Shown here piece by piece: positions 1-7,914 of a stretch of 48,433 nt of DNA. Source of the stretch: Avidesulfovibrio sp964369685. GTDB taxonomy: Bacteria; Desulfobacterota; Desulfovibrionia; Desulfovibrionales; Desulfovibrionaceae. The DNA lies in the NCBI GenBank assembly GCA_964369685.1, contig CAYJFB010000016.1, positions 1 to 48,433 on the forward strand. Direction: 5' to 3'. The notes under the pieces were generated by a model that did not search any database, was not told the origin of the DNA, and was given only the letters and a program-made list of their open reading frames with translations. Position numbers and translations under genes: made by a program. Each line of letters begins with the position of its first letter. Positions within the stretch are counted from its first letter, which is position 1.

Positions 1-17
1 AAAAAAAACAGTCAAAA

Positions 18-512
18 TTATTTTGATATGGGTGTATTGGGAGCAGGAGTATACGGTGTGATTGTCCACAGCCAAATAAAATCGTTAAATGGCAATGGTG
101 TATAGGTTTTGTCAAAGCCAAAGTCTTTACGCAAGCGTTGTTCCAAATCATGGCCTTCCGTTTTCAATTCGCCGTAAAGTTTTGCGATTTCTTGCGAAAG
201 CTCAGTAATAACACCATGATCGGGTTTTGTGGTATGGCTGTGTGCTTTAAGTTCTATGCTTTTTGCAAGCAACTGTTCATGAATCTTTTTACTTTTTTCC
301 GCCGAGGCTTCAATCAGCGTGTCGGCTTTGGCTTTTTGTGTTTCATTCAGTTGCATATACCACGGTAAAATCACATCGTACTCGAAAAAGACATCTTCAG
401 GCATTGCTTGTTGCGACGCCTTTTGTTTGGGGTCGGCAGCTTCAACCGAAAAACTACTGCCACACAAAAAAACAAACAATAAACAAAGAATCAAAGTACA
501 TCTCTTTTTCAT
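18..512 (-). CDS. Small exported protein, Spy/CpxP-like (tentative)
   Basis: The protein has 164 residues. It opens with a clear signal peptide (MKKR, a hydrophobic stretch, then AxA-like cleavage near EAADP), so it is probably periplasmic. The mature part is mostly charged and helical: LNETQKAKADTLIEAS, then a Lys/Glu-rich segment. This resembles the LTxxQ/heavy-metal-resistance (Spy, CpxP, ZraP) type of small periplasmic helical chaperone or sensor, but no exact motif proves it. I chose ATG at 512 because AAGGAGG lies 8 bases upstream; a start at 530 would place that RBS inside the gene. The tail is Pro/Thr-rich. It is divergent from the CorC-like gene at 624. Function is inferred only from size and composition. 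Confidence 0.6.
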   Translation of the reverse strand: MKKRCTLILCLLFVFLCGSSFSVEAADPKQKASQQAMPEDVFFEYDVILPWYMQLNETQKAKADTLIEASAEKSKKIHEQLLAKSIELKAHSHTTKPDHGVITELSQEIAKLYGELKTEGHDLEQRLRKDFGFDKTYTPLPFNDFIWLWTITPYTPAPNTPISK

Positions 513-623
513 ATAAAAACCTCCTTGCAATAAGATGTACTTCTATGTATCGTTTACTCCAATGTGAAAAAATGATTATCACGTCTTTTTATTCGTTTTT
601 ACTTTATTTGAGGAATCTTTCTC

Positions 624-1670
624 ATGCTTATTTTATGCTTGACTGTTGCTGCCGTTGTGCTCATTTCTGCATTGTGTTCAATGACAGAAGCCGCACTCTA
701 CTCTGTCCCATGGACACACATAGAGTCTTTACGCAAAAATGAATCAAAAACACGAGCGCGTAAAGGCGAAATCCTCTATGCGTTACGATCAGACATCAAC
801 AGACCTATTGCCGCTGTCTTGACCCTCAATACCGTGGCAAACACTGCAGGAGCCTCTATGGCAGGCGCTTTTGCCGCGCAAGCCCTCGGTGATACCATGT
901 CCGGTTGGTTTGCGGGTGGGCTGACTCTGCTCATTTTAGCTTTTGGAGAAATCATTCCCAAAACCATGGGAGTCACCTATTCTCCGCGAGTTGCAGAAAT
1001 TTTGGCGCGTCCGCTTCTTGGCTTGGTTGTGTTATTTACACCTTTTATATGGCTTTCGGGTTTACTTACAAAATTGGTTGCGCCAAGCTCCGGGACAGCA
1101 CCGTTGGCAACAGAAGAAGATATTCGTGCTATAGCCAGTCTTTCACGACGGACAGGAACCATCCAAGCCTATGAAGAAGATGCCATAACAAACATCCTCG
1201 CTTTAGATCAAAAATATGTGCATGAAATCATGACACCACGCACCATGGTTTTTTCTTTGCCCACAACCATAACTGTTGAAGACGCCTATACACACCCCGA
1301 GTTTTGGCATTACAGCCGTATTCCCGTTTACGGTGATAATAACGAAGACATTGTGGGTATTGTCATGCGTCGGGATATAGCCAAAGCTGTCGCCGATAAA
1401 CAAAACGACAGACAGCTCAATGACATTATGCAACCTATTCGTTTTGTACATGAAAGCCTTACAGCAGATAAATTGTTGCGTACATTCTTGGGGTCAAAGC
1501 AACATCTTTTTGCTGTACTTGATGAATTTGGCGGTCTTGCAGGCGTCATATCCCTTGAAGACATCCTTGAAGAAATGCTGGGACAAGAAATTGTTGACGA
1601 AACAGATGTCGCGCCGAACTTGCGCGAATTGGCAAAACAACGCAGCCGTCAAAGCCTCACCAAAATATAA
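624..1670 (+). CDS. CNNM/CorC-HlyC family membrane protein with CBS pair
   Basis: Inner-membrane protein of 348 residues. Residues 1-150 form a DUF21/CNNM transmembrane domain with about four hydrophobic segments and the GEIIPK signature (residues 108-113). A CBS-domain pair follows, roughly residues 190-320 (VHEIMTPRTMVF, then FAVLDEFGGLAGVISLEDILEEMLG). The chain stops soon after the second CBS domain, so the C-terminal CorC/HlyC transporter-associated domain of many relatives is missing or very short. Family members are linked to Mg2+/Co2+ efflux or Na+-coupled transport; the substrate cannot be read here. GAGGA lies 9 bases before the ATG. It converges on mutL. Confidence 0.85.
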   Translation: MLILCLTVAAVVLISALCSMTEAALYSVPWTHIESLRKNESKTRARKGEILYALRSDINRPIAAVLTLNTVANTAGASMAGAFAAQALGDTMSGWFAGGLTLLILAFGEIIPKTMGVTYSPRVAEILARPLLGLVVLFTPFIWLSGLLTKLVAPSSGTAPLATEEDIRAIASLSRRTGTIQAYEEDAITNILALDQKYVHEIMTPRTMVFSLPTTITVEDAYTHPEFWHYSRIPVYGDNNEDIVGIVMRRDIAKAVADKQNDRQLNDIMQPIRFVHESLTADKLLRTFLGSKQHLFAVLDEFGGLAGVISLEDILEEMLGQEIVDETDVAPNLRELAKQRSRQSLTKI

Positions 1671-1763
1671 TTCGAGGTTTTTTTTGAGATCCTTTCTTCT
1701 TTTTAAAATAAAGCGAATCCATTCAATATACTTATGAAAAGTAAACAGTAAAGCAAAAGAGAG

Positions 1764-1779
1764 CTGTCTGTAAAGACAG
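1764..1779. terminator. Short hairpin between convergent genes
   Basis: CTGTCT pairs with AGACAG across a GTAA loop just 3' of the mutL stop codon. On the minus strand the sequence beyond it is pyrimidine-rich but has no clean T-run, so this is only a weak terminator candidate for mutL. Confidence 0.25.
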
Positions 1780-1782
1780 TGT

Positions 1783-3816
1783 CTATCGTTTAAATTGTTT
1801 GGCGAGTTCGCGGCTTGTCCATGTAAGGACACACGGGCGACCGTGAGGACAAAAATCTCGTTCGTGTTCTACCGCGAGCCATTGTTTAATCAAAGCGACG
1901 GCTTCATCTTCTGTCAATTCGTCTCCTGCTTTGATGGCCGCTTTACAGGCCAAGCGTGTCCAGAGACCTTTGTTGCCATCGAGTATTTTTGTTGCATCCG
2001 GCGTGTGTGTGCCGTTTTCAAATGGTTCAGTGTCGTTACAAAGCTCTTGCAGAAATGTTTCGGTCACACTGCGGCTAAGCAAAGGTGGAACAGCTCGCAC
2101 ATCAAAGCCTCCCTCACAAAACGATATATCAAAACCGATCGACGTCAGTGCTTCCATATATGGTTGAATGCGTTCGTTTTTGTCAGCTTCAAGGCGTACA
2201 GAAATCGGCAATAAAAGCTGTTGGCCTTGTCCCATAAAACCTTGACGGCGAAACATGTTGACAAGCACTCGTTCATGTACCGCGTGTTGATCTAAAATCA
2301 ATAATTGTGTATGGCGGCTGACCAATAAATAGGTTTTGTCCAATTGGCCGAGATACACAAGACCCTGTGCCACTGTCATGTCTTTTGTGGCAGCAAGGTG
2401 TGTTGTGTGTCCTCTTTCGATAACAGATCCGACAGCGTTTTCCGTGAGTGCCACGGCAACAGGTGTGTGCATGGAATCTGCAGACATAACCATTTCTTGC
2501 TCTTCGTTCGTTCCGGCCTGAGTAGCCGCTGACGATTTGATAGGCCTCTCTTCCCACAAAGGCGAAGGCAGTACAACATGTGTTGTTGCATGGTCATTTG
2601 TTTGTATCGTGGCGGGAATAAAATGACTTGTTTCGTCGGAGCCTTCCAATGCATTGGCCATAGGCTGTGGCAATATACGTCCATAATCTGCATTGCCCCA
2701 AAATCCGGGAGGATTCAGGATCGGCTGTTGCGCGTTGGGTGCCATCGTGTTGTTTGTCGGTGTTTTTTCGGTGGGCAGTGTCGGGGGGGTGGGCACAAAA
2801 TGTGGTAACGGATTATAGTCTGCGGCTTGTCGTATGGCAGACAACACCGTTGTAAACACAGATTGTTCATCACAAAAACGGACTTCTGATTTTGCGGGGT
2901 GTACATTGACATCCACAGCTTGTGAGTCTGTTTCGACAAAAAGCACCACTTGCGGAAATTCTTTGCTGATGAGTCGACCTCGGTATGCCTCACGGATCGC
3001 ACGCAACAACAGTCTGTCGTTGACGACACGTCCATTGACATACAGCCATTGGCGATCCGACCGTGATTGTGTTTGTTCGGGAGGCGAAGCCAGACCAAAA
3101 GCGCGTACGCCGTGTCGTTCAAACTCAAAATGGCGTAATGTGCCGACAAGCTCTTCAGGCCAGATACACGCCAAACGCCGCAAAAGGGTTTGATTGGCGG
3201 TGAAATGAAACACTTCTCGAGAACCGTTATAGAGGTTGAATGCGATTTCTGATTTTGCCAAGGCAAGCCGGGTCAACCAGTCTTGACAACGTTTATTTTC
3301 TGTCGGCGGTGATTTGAGAAATTTCCTTCGAGCAGGAATACAGGCGAATAAATCTCGCACTTCAACGGTCGTTCCTTGAGGTAACGCCAAAGCCCCTTGT
3401 GCTGTGATGCGTCCGTGTTCCACACAAATAAAACCGCCAAGAACCTCACCCAACTCGGAAGAACATGCCGATTCCATACGCAACGAAGAAATGGAAGCAA
3501 TACTCGGTAACGCTTCACCACGAAAACCAAATGAAGCGATGTGCCAAAGATCTTCCAAAGAATGTAATTTACTGGTTGCGTGCCGTGTGACCGCCAATTC
3601 CAGTTCTTCCGGTGGAATGCCGTTGCCGTTGTCACGAATACGGATGAGTGTTTGTCCGCCGCCTTCAAGCGTGACTTCAATGCGTGTTGCCCCTGCATCG
3701 AGGCTGTTTTCAACCAATTCTTTGACTACACTGGCAGGGCGTTCTACCACTTCACCCGCGGCGATTTGGTTACGTAATTCAGGCGGCAACAGTCGAATGC
3801 CCTTTGTTTGTATCAT
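1783..3816 (-). CDS. mutL: DNA mismatch repair protein MutL
   Basis: MutL dimeric ATPase that couples MutS mismatch recognition to downstream nicking and excision. The N-terminal GHKL ATPase signatures are present: residues near 35-45 (VVKELVENSLDAGA), DNGNGI, and the GFRGEAL motif. A long Pro/Thr/Ser-rich linker leads to the C-terminal dimerisation domain. That domain carries DQHA (509-512) followed by E515, and CPHGRP near the end, both features of the endonuclease-type MutL. The last acidic residue of the DQHAx2Ex4E motif is Asn520 instead of Glu. I chose ATG at 3816 because GGAG lies 7 bases upstream; a TTG one codon earlier is possible. At 677 residues the length is normal for the family. 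mutS is not in the window. Confidence 0.96.
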   Translation of the reverse strand: MIQTKGIRLLPPELRNQIAAGEVVERPASVVKELVENSLDAGATRIEVTLEGGGQTLIRIRDNGNGIPPEELELAVTRHATSKLHSLEDLWHIASFGFRGEALPSIASISSLRMESACSSELGEVLGGFICVEHGRITAQGALALPQGTTVEVRDLFACIPARRKFLKSPPTENKRCQDWLTRLALAKSEIAFNLYNGSREVFHFTANQTLLRRLACIWPEELVGTLRHFEFERHGVRAFGLASPPEQTQSRSDRQWLYVNGRVVNDRLLLRAIREAYRGRLISKEFPQVVLFVETDSQAVDVNVHPAKSEVRFCDEQSVFTTVLSAIRQAADYNPLPHFVPTPPTLPTEKTPTNNTMAPNAQQPILNPPGFWGNADYGRILPQPMANALEGSDETSHFIPATIQTNDHATTHVVLPSPLWEERPIKSSAATQAGTNEEQEMVMSADSMHTPVAVALTENAVGSVIERGHTTHLAATKDMTVAQGLVYLGQLDKTYLLVSRHTQLLILDQHAVHERVLVNMFRRQGFMGQGQQLLLPISVRLEADKNERIQPYMEALTSIGFDISFCEGGFDVRAVPPLLSRSVTETFLQELCNDTEPFENGTHTPDATKILDGNKGLWTRLACKAAIKAGDELTEDEAVALIKQWLAVEHERDFCPHGRPCVLTWTSRELAKQFKR

Positions 3817-3876
3817 CAATACACTCCGTAATAGGATATCTTTTTTTCAAAAAAGATACATCAACATGAAAAAACA

Positions 3877-4695
3877 TTAAAGATTGGCGCAGTCTGTCGG
3901 ATCACCGTGTAATTTTTCCAAGCCGTGTACCAGCGCAGGCAGAATTGTCGTTAAGTTTTCACGCACAGCTTTGGGGCTGCCCGGTAAGGTCAAAACAATC
4001 GAGCGTCCCAAGGTTCCCGCTACCGCACGAGAAAGGCCGGCCATTGGTGTTTTTTCCAAAGCGGCAGACATCATTGCGATTTCAAGACCTTGCAAACGGC
4101 GATCAAAGAGGGGAAGCAAACTCTCCGGAGTACGATCACGCGGAGCAACGCCCGTGCCGCCTGTGCTAATAATGAGATCATAGCCCTGTCCTAAAGCCAA
4201 TTCCATGACCAGACTTTTGAGTGTTTGGGGATCGTCGGGAATCAAGAAGCCCATTTCATGGCACAAAGGAACACTCTGACGCACAAGTTCGGCAAGCAAC
4301 GGGCCTGCCGTGTCTTGTCGCAATCCCTGAGCGGCTTTGTCTGATAAAGAAATCCAAGCCAAAGCAAAACCGACTCGTGCTGTATAATACATCTCTATGC
4401 CCGATTCCATATCAACCAAAGCTCGTAACATAAGGGCACTTTGCCCTAAAGACAACACGCCACCCTGTCTTGTGTGAGGTACAGCAATCAATTGTCGACC
4501 TTCTATACGAAAAACCGCGCGTCCAATCGTGTCATATAGAATGGTACCCACGACATATTGCGGAACCTCAAGGGGCAGTGTGTCTTTTTCACAACAATGC
4601 GCTGCAAAGAAAAGGGGATGTTTCATTTCTGCCGCTTCACGGACAAGAAGCGGTAAACAGTCGCCACGTTTACATGTTATCGCTTGTATACGCAT
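3877..4695 (-). CDS. MogA/MoaB-domain protein with N-terminal extension
   Basis: The protein has 272 residues. The C-terminal half (about 105-265) is a MogA/MoaB/MoeA-type molybdopterin-binding domain, with the GGTG signature at 179-182 followed by VAPRD and a TLPGSPKAV segment near the end. Such domains adenylylate molybdopterin, consistent with a lineage that uses Mo/W formate dehydrogenases and related enzymes. The first 100 residues are not part of a standard MogA (about 160-190 residues). They contain HCCEKDTLPLEVPQYVVGTI and a short beta-rich section I cannot name. GAGGG precedes the ATG. It lies 60 bp downstream of the mutL start on the same strand and may be co-transcribed with it. 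MogA versus MoaB is not decided. Confidence 0.85.
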   Translation of the reverse strand: MRIQAITCKRGDCLPLLVREAAEMKHPLFFAAHCCEKDTLPLEVPQYVVGTILYDTIGRAVFRIEGRQLIAVPHTRQGGVLSLGQSALMLRALVDMESGIEMYYTARVGFALAWISLSDKAAQGLRQDTAGPLLAELVRQSVPLCHEMGFLIPDDPQTLKSLVMELALGQGYDLIISTGGTGVAPRDRTPESLLPLFDRRLQGLEIAMMSAALEKTPMAGLSRAVAGTLGRSIVLTLPGSPKAVRENLTTILPALVHGLEKLHGDPTDCANL

Positions 4696-4886
4696 AGCAC
4701 CCTCACAAAATAAGACAGGCGTCCTTTTTTTGTCTGTTCATTGTTCTGCAGTAGGTAGAACAATCACTCTTAAAGAATATAGATAATTTCTTTACAGCGA
4801 TTTGTCACCTGTTGTCACTGGCGTCTTTTCTTTCACAAAATATCTTACAAAAAACACCGATTGACAGTGTATTCAATGTCTGCGAC

Positions 4887-4916
4887 AAATACAGCTGTTT
4901 TTCAAAAAATACAGCT
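4887..4916. repeat. Direct repeat AAATACAGCT x2 upstream of tyrS
   Basis: AAATACAGCT occurs at 4887-4896 and again at 4907-4916, exactly 20 bp apart, or two helical turns. The first copy includes the palindrome ACAGCTGT. The pair ends 24 bp before the tyrS start in a divergent promoter region, so it could be an operator. No known regulator is recognised. Confidence 0.35.
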
Positions 4917-4939
4917 ATTATGCTTATCGAGGTGTGCTC

Positions 4940-6136
4940 ATGGATTCTGTCGCTTCACAAATGCAGTTGATCAAACGCGGATGTGTGGATCTTATTGACG
5001 AAGAAGAACTGCGGAAAAAAATTCAACGCGGTAAACCACTGGTTGTCAAAGCCGGTTTTGATCCCACAGCACCGGATCTGCATCTTGGGCATACAGTTTT
5101 GATTCATAAATTGCGTCATTTTCAAGAACTCGGCCACACGGTTGTTTTTGTTATCGGTGATTTTACGGGACGCATAGGGGATCCTTCCGGACGTTCGATC
5201 ACGCGTCCGCCTCTTACAGAGGAACAAGTTTTGGCCAATGCCGAAACCTACAAAAAACAAGTTTTCAAAATTCTTGATCCCGATAACACTGTTGTCGAGT
5301 TTAACGCGCGCTGGCTTGGTAAACTGGAGCCTGCAGATATTGTGCGTCTTGCCTCACGCTATACCTTGGCGCGCATGATGGAACGCGATGATTTTTCTAA
5401 ACGCTATCGTGAAAACGCACCTATCGCTTTGCATGAACTGCTTTATCCGCTTTTTCAAGGATATGACTCCGTAGCACTCAAGGCAGATATTGAATTGGGC
5501 GGCCGAGATCAGCTGTTTAACTTGCTTGTCGGGCGTACGCTCATGGGGCAATATGAACTTGAACCCCAATGCGTGCTGACCATGCCTTTGCTTGAAGGTT
5601 TGGACGGAGTGCGTAAAATGTCTAAATCGTATGATAATTATATTGGCATTGACGAAGCACCTTCGGTGCAATTTGGTAAAGCAATGTCTATTTCAGATGA
5701 ACTCATGTGGCGTTACTATGAATTGCTTTCTGCCAAAACGCTTGAAGAGATTGCAGCCTTGCGTGCGGATGTGGAAGCTGAACGCGCTCATCCCAAAAAA
5801 GTGAAAGAAGATCTGGCACACGAACTCGTCACCCGTTACCATAGTCAAACTGCTGCCGATGAAGCAAGACAAGGTTTTAATGCCGTGTTTGTTTCGGGAG
5901 CCGTGCCTGACGACGCGCCGACGTTTCAATGCACTGCCGGTGATGAAAGTAAACCCTTTGCTTTTTTAGCTGATTCAGGGTTGGCCGAATCTCGCAGTAA
6001 AGCACGCAGACTCATCGCCGAAGGCGCACTGAGTGTGGACGGAAAACGTCTCGATGACGGGGAAACATCGCTGAATGTAGGACATTATGTGATCAAACTG
6101 GGCAAAAAACGTTTTCTTCGGTTGACAATTGTGTAA
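4940..6136 (+). CDS. tyrS: Tyrosyl-tRNA synthetase
   Basis: Class I aminoacyl-tRNA synthetase that charges tRNA-Tyr. The HIGH-like motif is HLGH (48-51), the catalytic loop is KMSKS (226-230), and the C-terminal 60 residues form an S4 RNA-binding domain (SRSKARRLIAEGALSVDGK). Total length is 398 residues. The spacing of motifs and the VIGDFTGRIGDPSGR segment match the TyrRS form common in delta- and gamma-proteobacteria. I chose ATG at 4940, with GAGGTG five bases upstream; a GTG two codons earlier overlaps that RBS. No T-box leader is visible. It stands alone, divergent from the MogA-domain gene, with its own terminator. Confidence 0.97.
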   Translation: MDSVASQMQLIKRGCVDLIDEEELRKKIQRGKPLVVKAGFDPTAPDLHLGHTVLIHKLRHFQELGHTVVFVIGDFTGRIGDPSGRSITRPPLTEEQVLANAETYKKQVFKILDPDNTVVEFNARWLGKLEPADIVRLASRYTLARMMERDDFSKRYRENAPIALHELLYPLFQGYDSVALKADIELGGRDQLFNLLVGRTLMGQYELEPQCVLTMPLLEGLDGVRKMSKSYDNYIGIDEAPSVQFGKAMSISDELMWRYYELLSAKTLEEIAALRADVEAERAHPKKVKEDLAHELVTRYHSQTAADEARQGFNAVFVSGAVPDDAPTFQCTAGDESKPFAFLADSGLAESRSKARRLIAEGALSVDGKRLDDGETSLNVGHYVIKLGKKRFLRLTIV

Positions 6137-6145
6137 TTTTCTTTT

Positions 6146-6175
6146 TTTCAGGGGGCAATGCTCCCTGAAAATCTT
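6146..6175 (+). terminator. Intrinsic terminator after tyrS
   Basis: TTTCAGGG (6146-6153) pairs with CCCTGAAA (6163-6170), extended inside by G-T and G-C pairs, and is followed by ATCTTTATTT. It begins 10 bases after the tyrS stop codon. Confidence 0.75.
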
Positions 6176-6395
6176 TATTTATAAAAAGATTATCTTTTAT
6201 AGCAATGTTTATTGATATTTTGTTGTACACAAAAAGAATATGAATGTTTCATTTTCCGCGCGTATATCATCTGCAAAAAGTTAAAATCTATATATAATTA
6301 AGATACTCTCTCAGTGAAACAATTGGGGCATTACAACGGTTTTATGTTATGCTGTCTCACGTTCAAGAGGCTTTTATGCTGTTGAAGGCGAAACC

Positions 6396-6785
6396 ATGTC
6401 ACAAAAATTATGTATACAAAAACAATACGGTAAGACAACAATCACTATTGAAGCCATTCAAATGGGTGATGATTTGTGTGTGTGCATTTATGGCGGTGAT
6501 CGCCCTCATATTGGTGCCGTTGCCGTGGCTCAGGCTCGGCCAAGCTTAAAAAGTGATGGTACGTCAAGTGCAACAACATCGGTTATCGCTCTTTTAGGGC
6601 ACAAAGAAGACGAGATTGCCAAACAAGCCGCCGACACCCTGGCACGACTGTTTGGTGTGACGGTCAGCGTGTCTTGTGGCATTCATATAGACAACCTTGC
6701 AGAAAACGAACTGAGAACAGTCATAGACGGCATTCATACAACCTTGACGGCGTTTATCATGCAACGACAAGGAGAAATGTCCTGA
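6396..6785 (+). CDS. LpdD-like (prenylated-flavin chaperone) domain protein
   Basis: A soluble protein of 129 residues. The segments GGDRPHIGAVAVAQA (34-48), TSVIALLGHKEDEIA and CGIHIDNL match, from memory, the small LpdD-like domain found next to UbiD-type decarboxylases, where it is thought to help load prenylated FMN. No UbiD/LpdC decarboxylase is in this window, but a UbiX-type flavin prenyltransferase is encoded at 23070-23645. A weak RBS (AAGGCG) precedes the ATG. A TATAAT hexamer at 6293-6298 could be its -10 box. It converges on dsrC. The family assignment is by pattern recall and should be read as moderately secure; the cellular role is inference. Confidence 0.6.
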   Translation: MSQKLCIQKQYGKTTITIEAIQMGDDLCVCIYGGDRPHIGAVAVAQARPSLKSDGTSSATTSVIALLGHKEDEIAKQAADTLARLFGVTVSVSCGIHIDNLAENELRTVIDGIHTTLTAFIMQRQGEMS

Positions 6786-6801
6786 TGAAAAATACGTTGA
6801 G

Positions 6802-6842
6802 CAAAAAAAAAAAGCGAATGTCCCAAAAAGAGACATTCGCTT
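6802..6842 (-). terminator. Strong rho-independent terminator of dsrC
   Basis: AAGCGAATGTC (6812-6822) and GACATTCGCTT (6832-6842) form an 11-bp perfect stem with a 9-base loop. On the minus strand the stem is followed by an uninterrupted T-run (the A-run at 6803-6813), the expected form for a highly expressed gene such as dsrC. It may also serve the convergent LpdD-like gene. Confidence 0.9.
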
Positions 6843-6862
6843 ATCTTTTCAAACGGTTTTGT

Positions 6863-7180
6863 TTATACGCAACCGGTAGGTTTGGGCAAACCTGCCATTT
6901 TACAAGCGCCTTTACCGGGGCCTGAAGGGAAGAGTTCGTACACTTCTTTCAGTTTGTAGCCGGTGTTTTTGGAGAGAATACGGACCATTGGGGCAATACC
7001 GTTTTTGCGGTAGTAATCTTGCAAGAAATCAAGAATTTTTTGATGGTCGGGACCGAGTTCGGAAATCCCTTCGGATTCTTTCACATATTCCAACCACTCA
7101 GGGCACCATTCTTCAAATTTCAAGAGAAAACCATCTTCGTCCACTTCAAACGTTTTGCCTTTATAGCTCACTTCAGCCAT
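6863..7180 (-). CDS. dsrC: DsrC, dissimilatory sulfite reductase-associated sulfur carrier
   Basis: DsrC is the sulfur-carrying partner of DsrAB. It leaves the sulfite reductase as a trisulfide between its two conserved cysteines and is re-reduced by DsrMKJOP. The 105-residue chain ends in CKMAGLPKPTGCV, so both functional cysteines are present (Cys93 and the penultimate Cys104). This separates it from TusE, which has only the last one. AAGGAGGAC sits 7 bases before the ATG. As in other sulfate reducers, it is monocistronic and separate from dsrAB, with a strong terminator, which suggests high expression. It is the best metabolic marker in the window: respiration of sulfite from sulfate, sulfite or organosulfonates. 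Confidence 0.97.
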   Translation of the reverse strand: MAEVSYKGKTFEVDEDGFLLKFEEWCPEWLEYVKESEGISELGPDHQKILDFLQDYYRKNGIAPMVRILSKNTGYKLKEVYELFPSGPGKGACKMAGLPKPTGCV

Positions 7181-7362
7181 TGTAAAGTCCTCCTTAGGAC
7201 GGATTCAGGACAACGAAATAAAAACGTTGTGCTCGATGTTAGCAATAAAACGAATGACGGTACTTATACCCCGTCGCAATTCTGTTCATGTGCCACAAAA
7301 ACGTACAGATTGCAAGAGGGCAAAACAGGTTTCTTGATCAATCTCCATACAGCGAACGCTGT

Positions 7363-7914
7363 TTATGGTAAAAGCGTTGAACAAAAAGTATCCATTTCTG
7401 TGCTGTGTTCAAAACCCATAAGGTGCCCAATGCCGTGTGCCAAAAGAAAAAAGAGATATGTTTTAATGGTTTTCCCATACAACATGGCTTCACGCTCCAC
7501 AGTATCTACACTTACTATAAGGCTTGCCTTGGGCTTGTCCAGAGGGAAGGCCGGCGGCGCTGCGGGAAAAGATAAAATGTTTGTGGGACTGTGGCAATGA
7601 AGGTGTTCACGGTTCATTGTGCGCATCAGGCCGTCACGAACAAAAAAAACGTCTACAGCGGGGCAAAAATCGAATTCCGCCGTGGCACGACGCAACATGT
7701 TTTCCAAGTGTCCTTGCAATTCATATCGAGTGAACACATGCAAGCCAAAACGCCATACATATTCAAAACCGTGTATAAAAATGGTTGCAGTTCCGGAGTC
7801 TTCAGAAGCTTCTGAAGACTCCGGAACTGTTGTGCCATAAACAAGACATGACGGCTCAACAAAGCCTTTGGAGACGCCGAATGTGGCGTGTGTGGGAGGA
7901 GTTTTGTTTTTCAT
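7363..7914 (-). CDS. ybeY: Endoribonuclease YbeY (rRNA maturation factor) with odd N-terminus
   Basis: Metal-dependent RNase acting in 16S rRNA 3' processing and ribosome quality control. The three-histidine zinc motif is present near the C-terminus (AHGIGHLMGFEH), as is the upstream PTNILSFP motif. The start overlaps the pgpH stop by 4 bp (ATGA), so translation is probably coupled; there is no separate RBS. The first 43 residues are not typical of YbeY. Residues 29-43 (TVPESSEASEDSGTA) are encoded by a 42-bp perfect DNA palindrome, which looks like an in-frame insertion. At 183 residues it is about 30 longer than usual, and the chain ends soon after the zinc motif. Confidence 0.88.
   Translation of the reverse strand: MKNKTPPTHATFGVSKGFVEPSCLVYGTTVPESSEASEDSGTATIFIHGFEYVWRFGLHVFTRYELQGHLENMLRRATAEFDFCPAVDVFFVRDGLMRTMNREHLHCHSPTNILSFPAAPPAFPLDKPKASLIVSVDTVEREAMLYGKTIKTYLFFLLAHGIGHLMGFEHSTEMDTFCSTLLP
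7788..7829. repeat. 42-bp perfect palindrome inside ybeY
   Basis: Bases 7788-7808 are the exact reverse complement of 7809-7829, with no spacer (centre AGAAG/CTTCT). It is 14 codons long and keeps the ybeY frame, encoding a Ser/Glu-rich stretch in the N-terminal extension before the conserved YbeY core. Confidence 0.95.

Noticed and set aside
6349..6549. Plus-strand ORF overlapping the LpdD-like gene
   Set aside because: Overlaps in another frame; the LpdD-like frame carries the conserved motifs.
7181..7362. Sigma-54 promoter for dsrC (TGGCAC on the minus strand)
   Set aside because: A TTGC follows, but at the wrong distance for GG-N10-GC.
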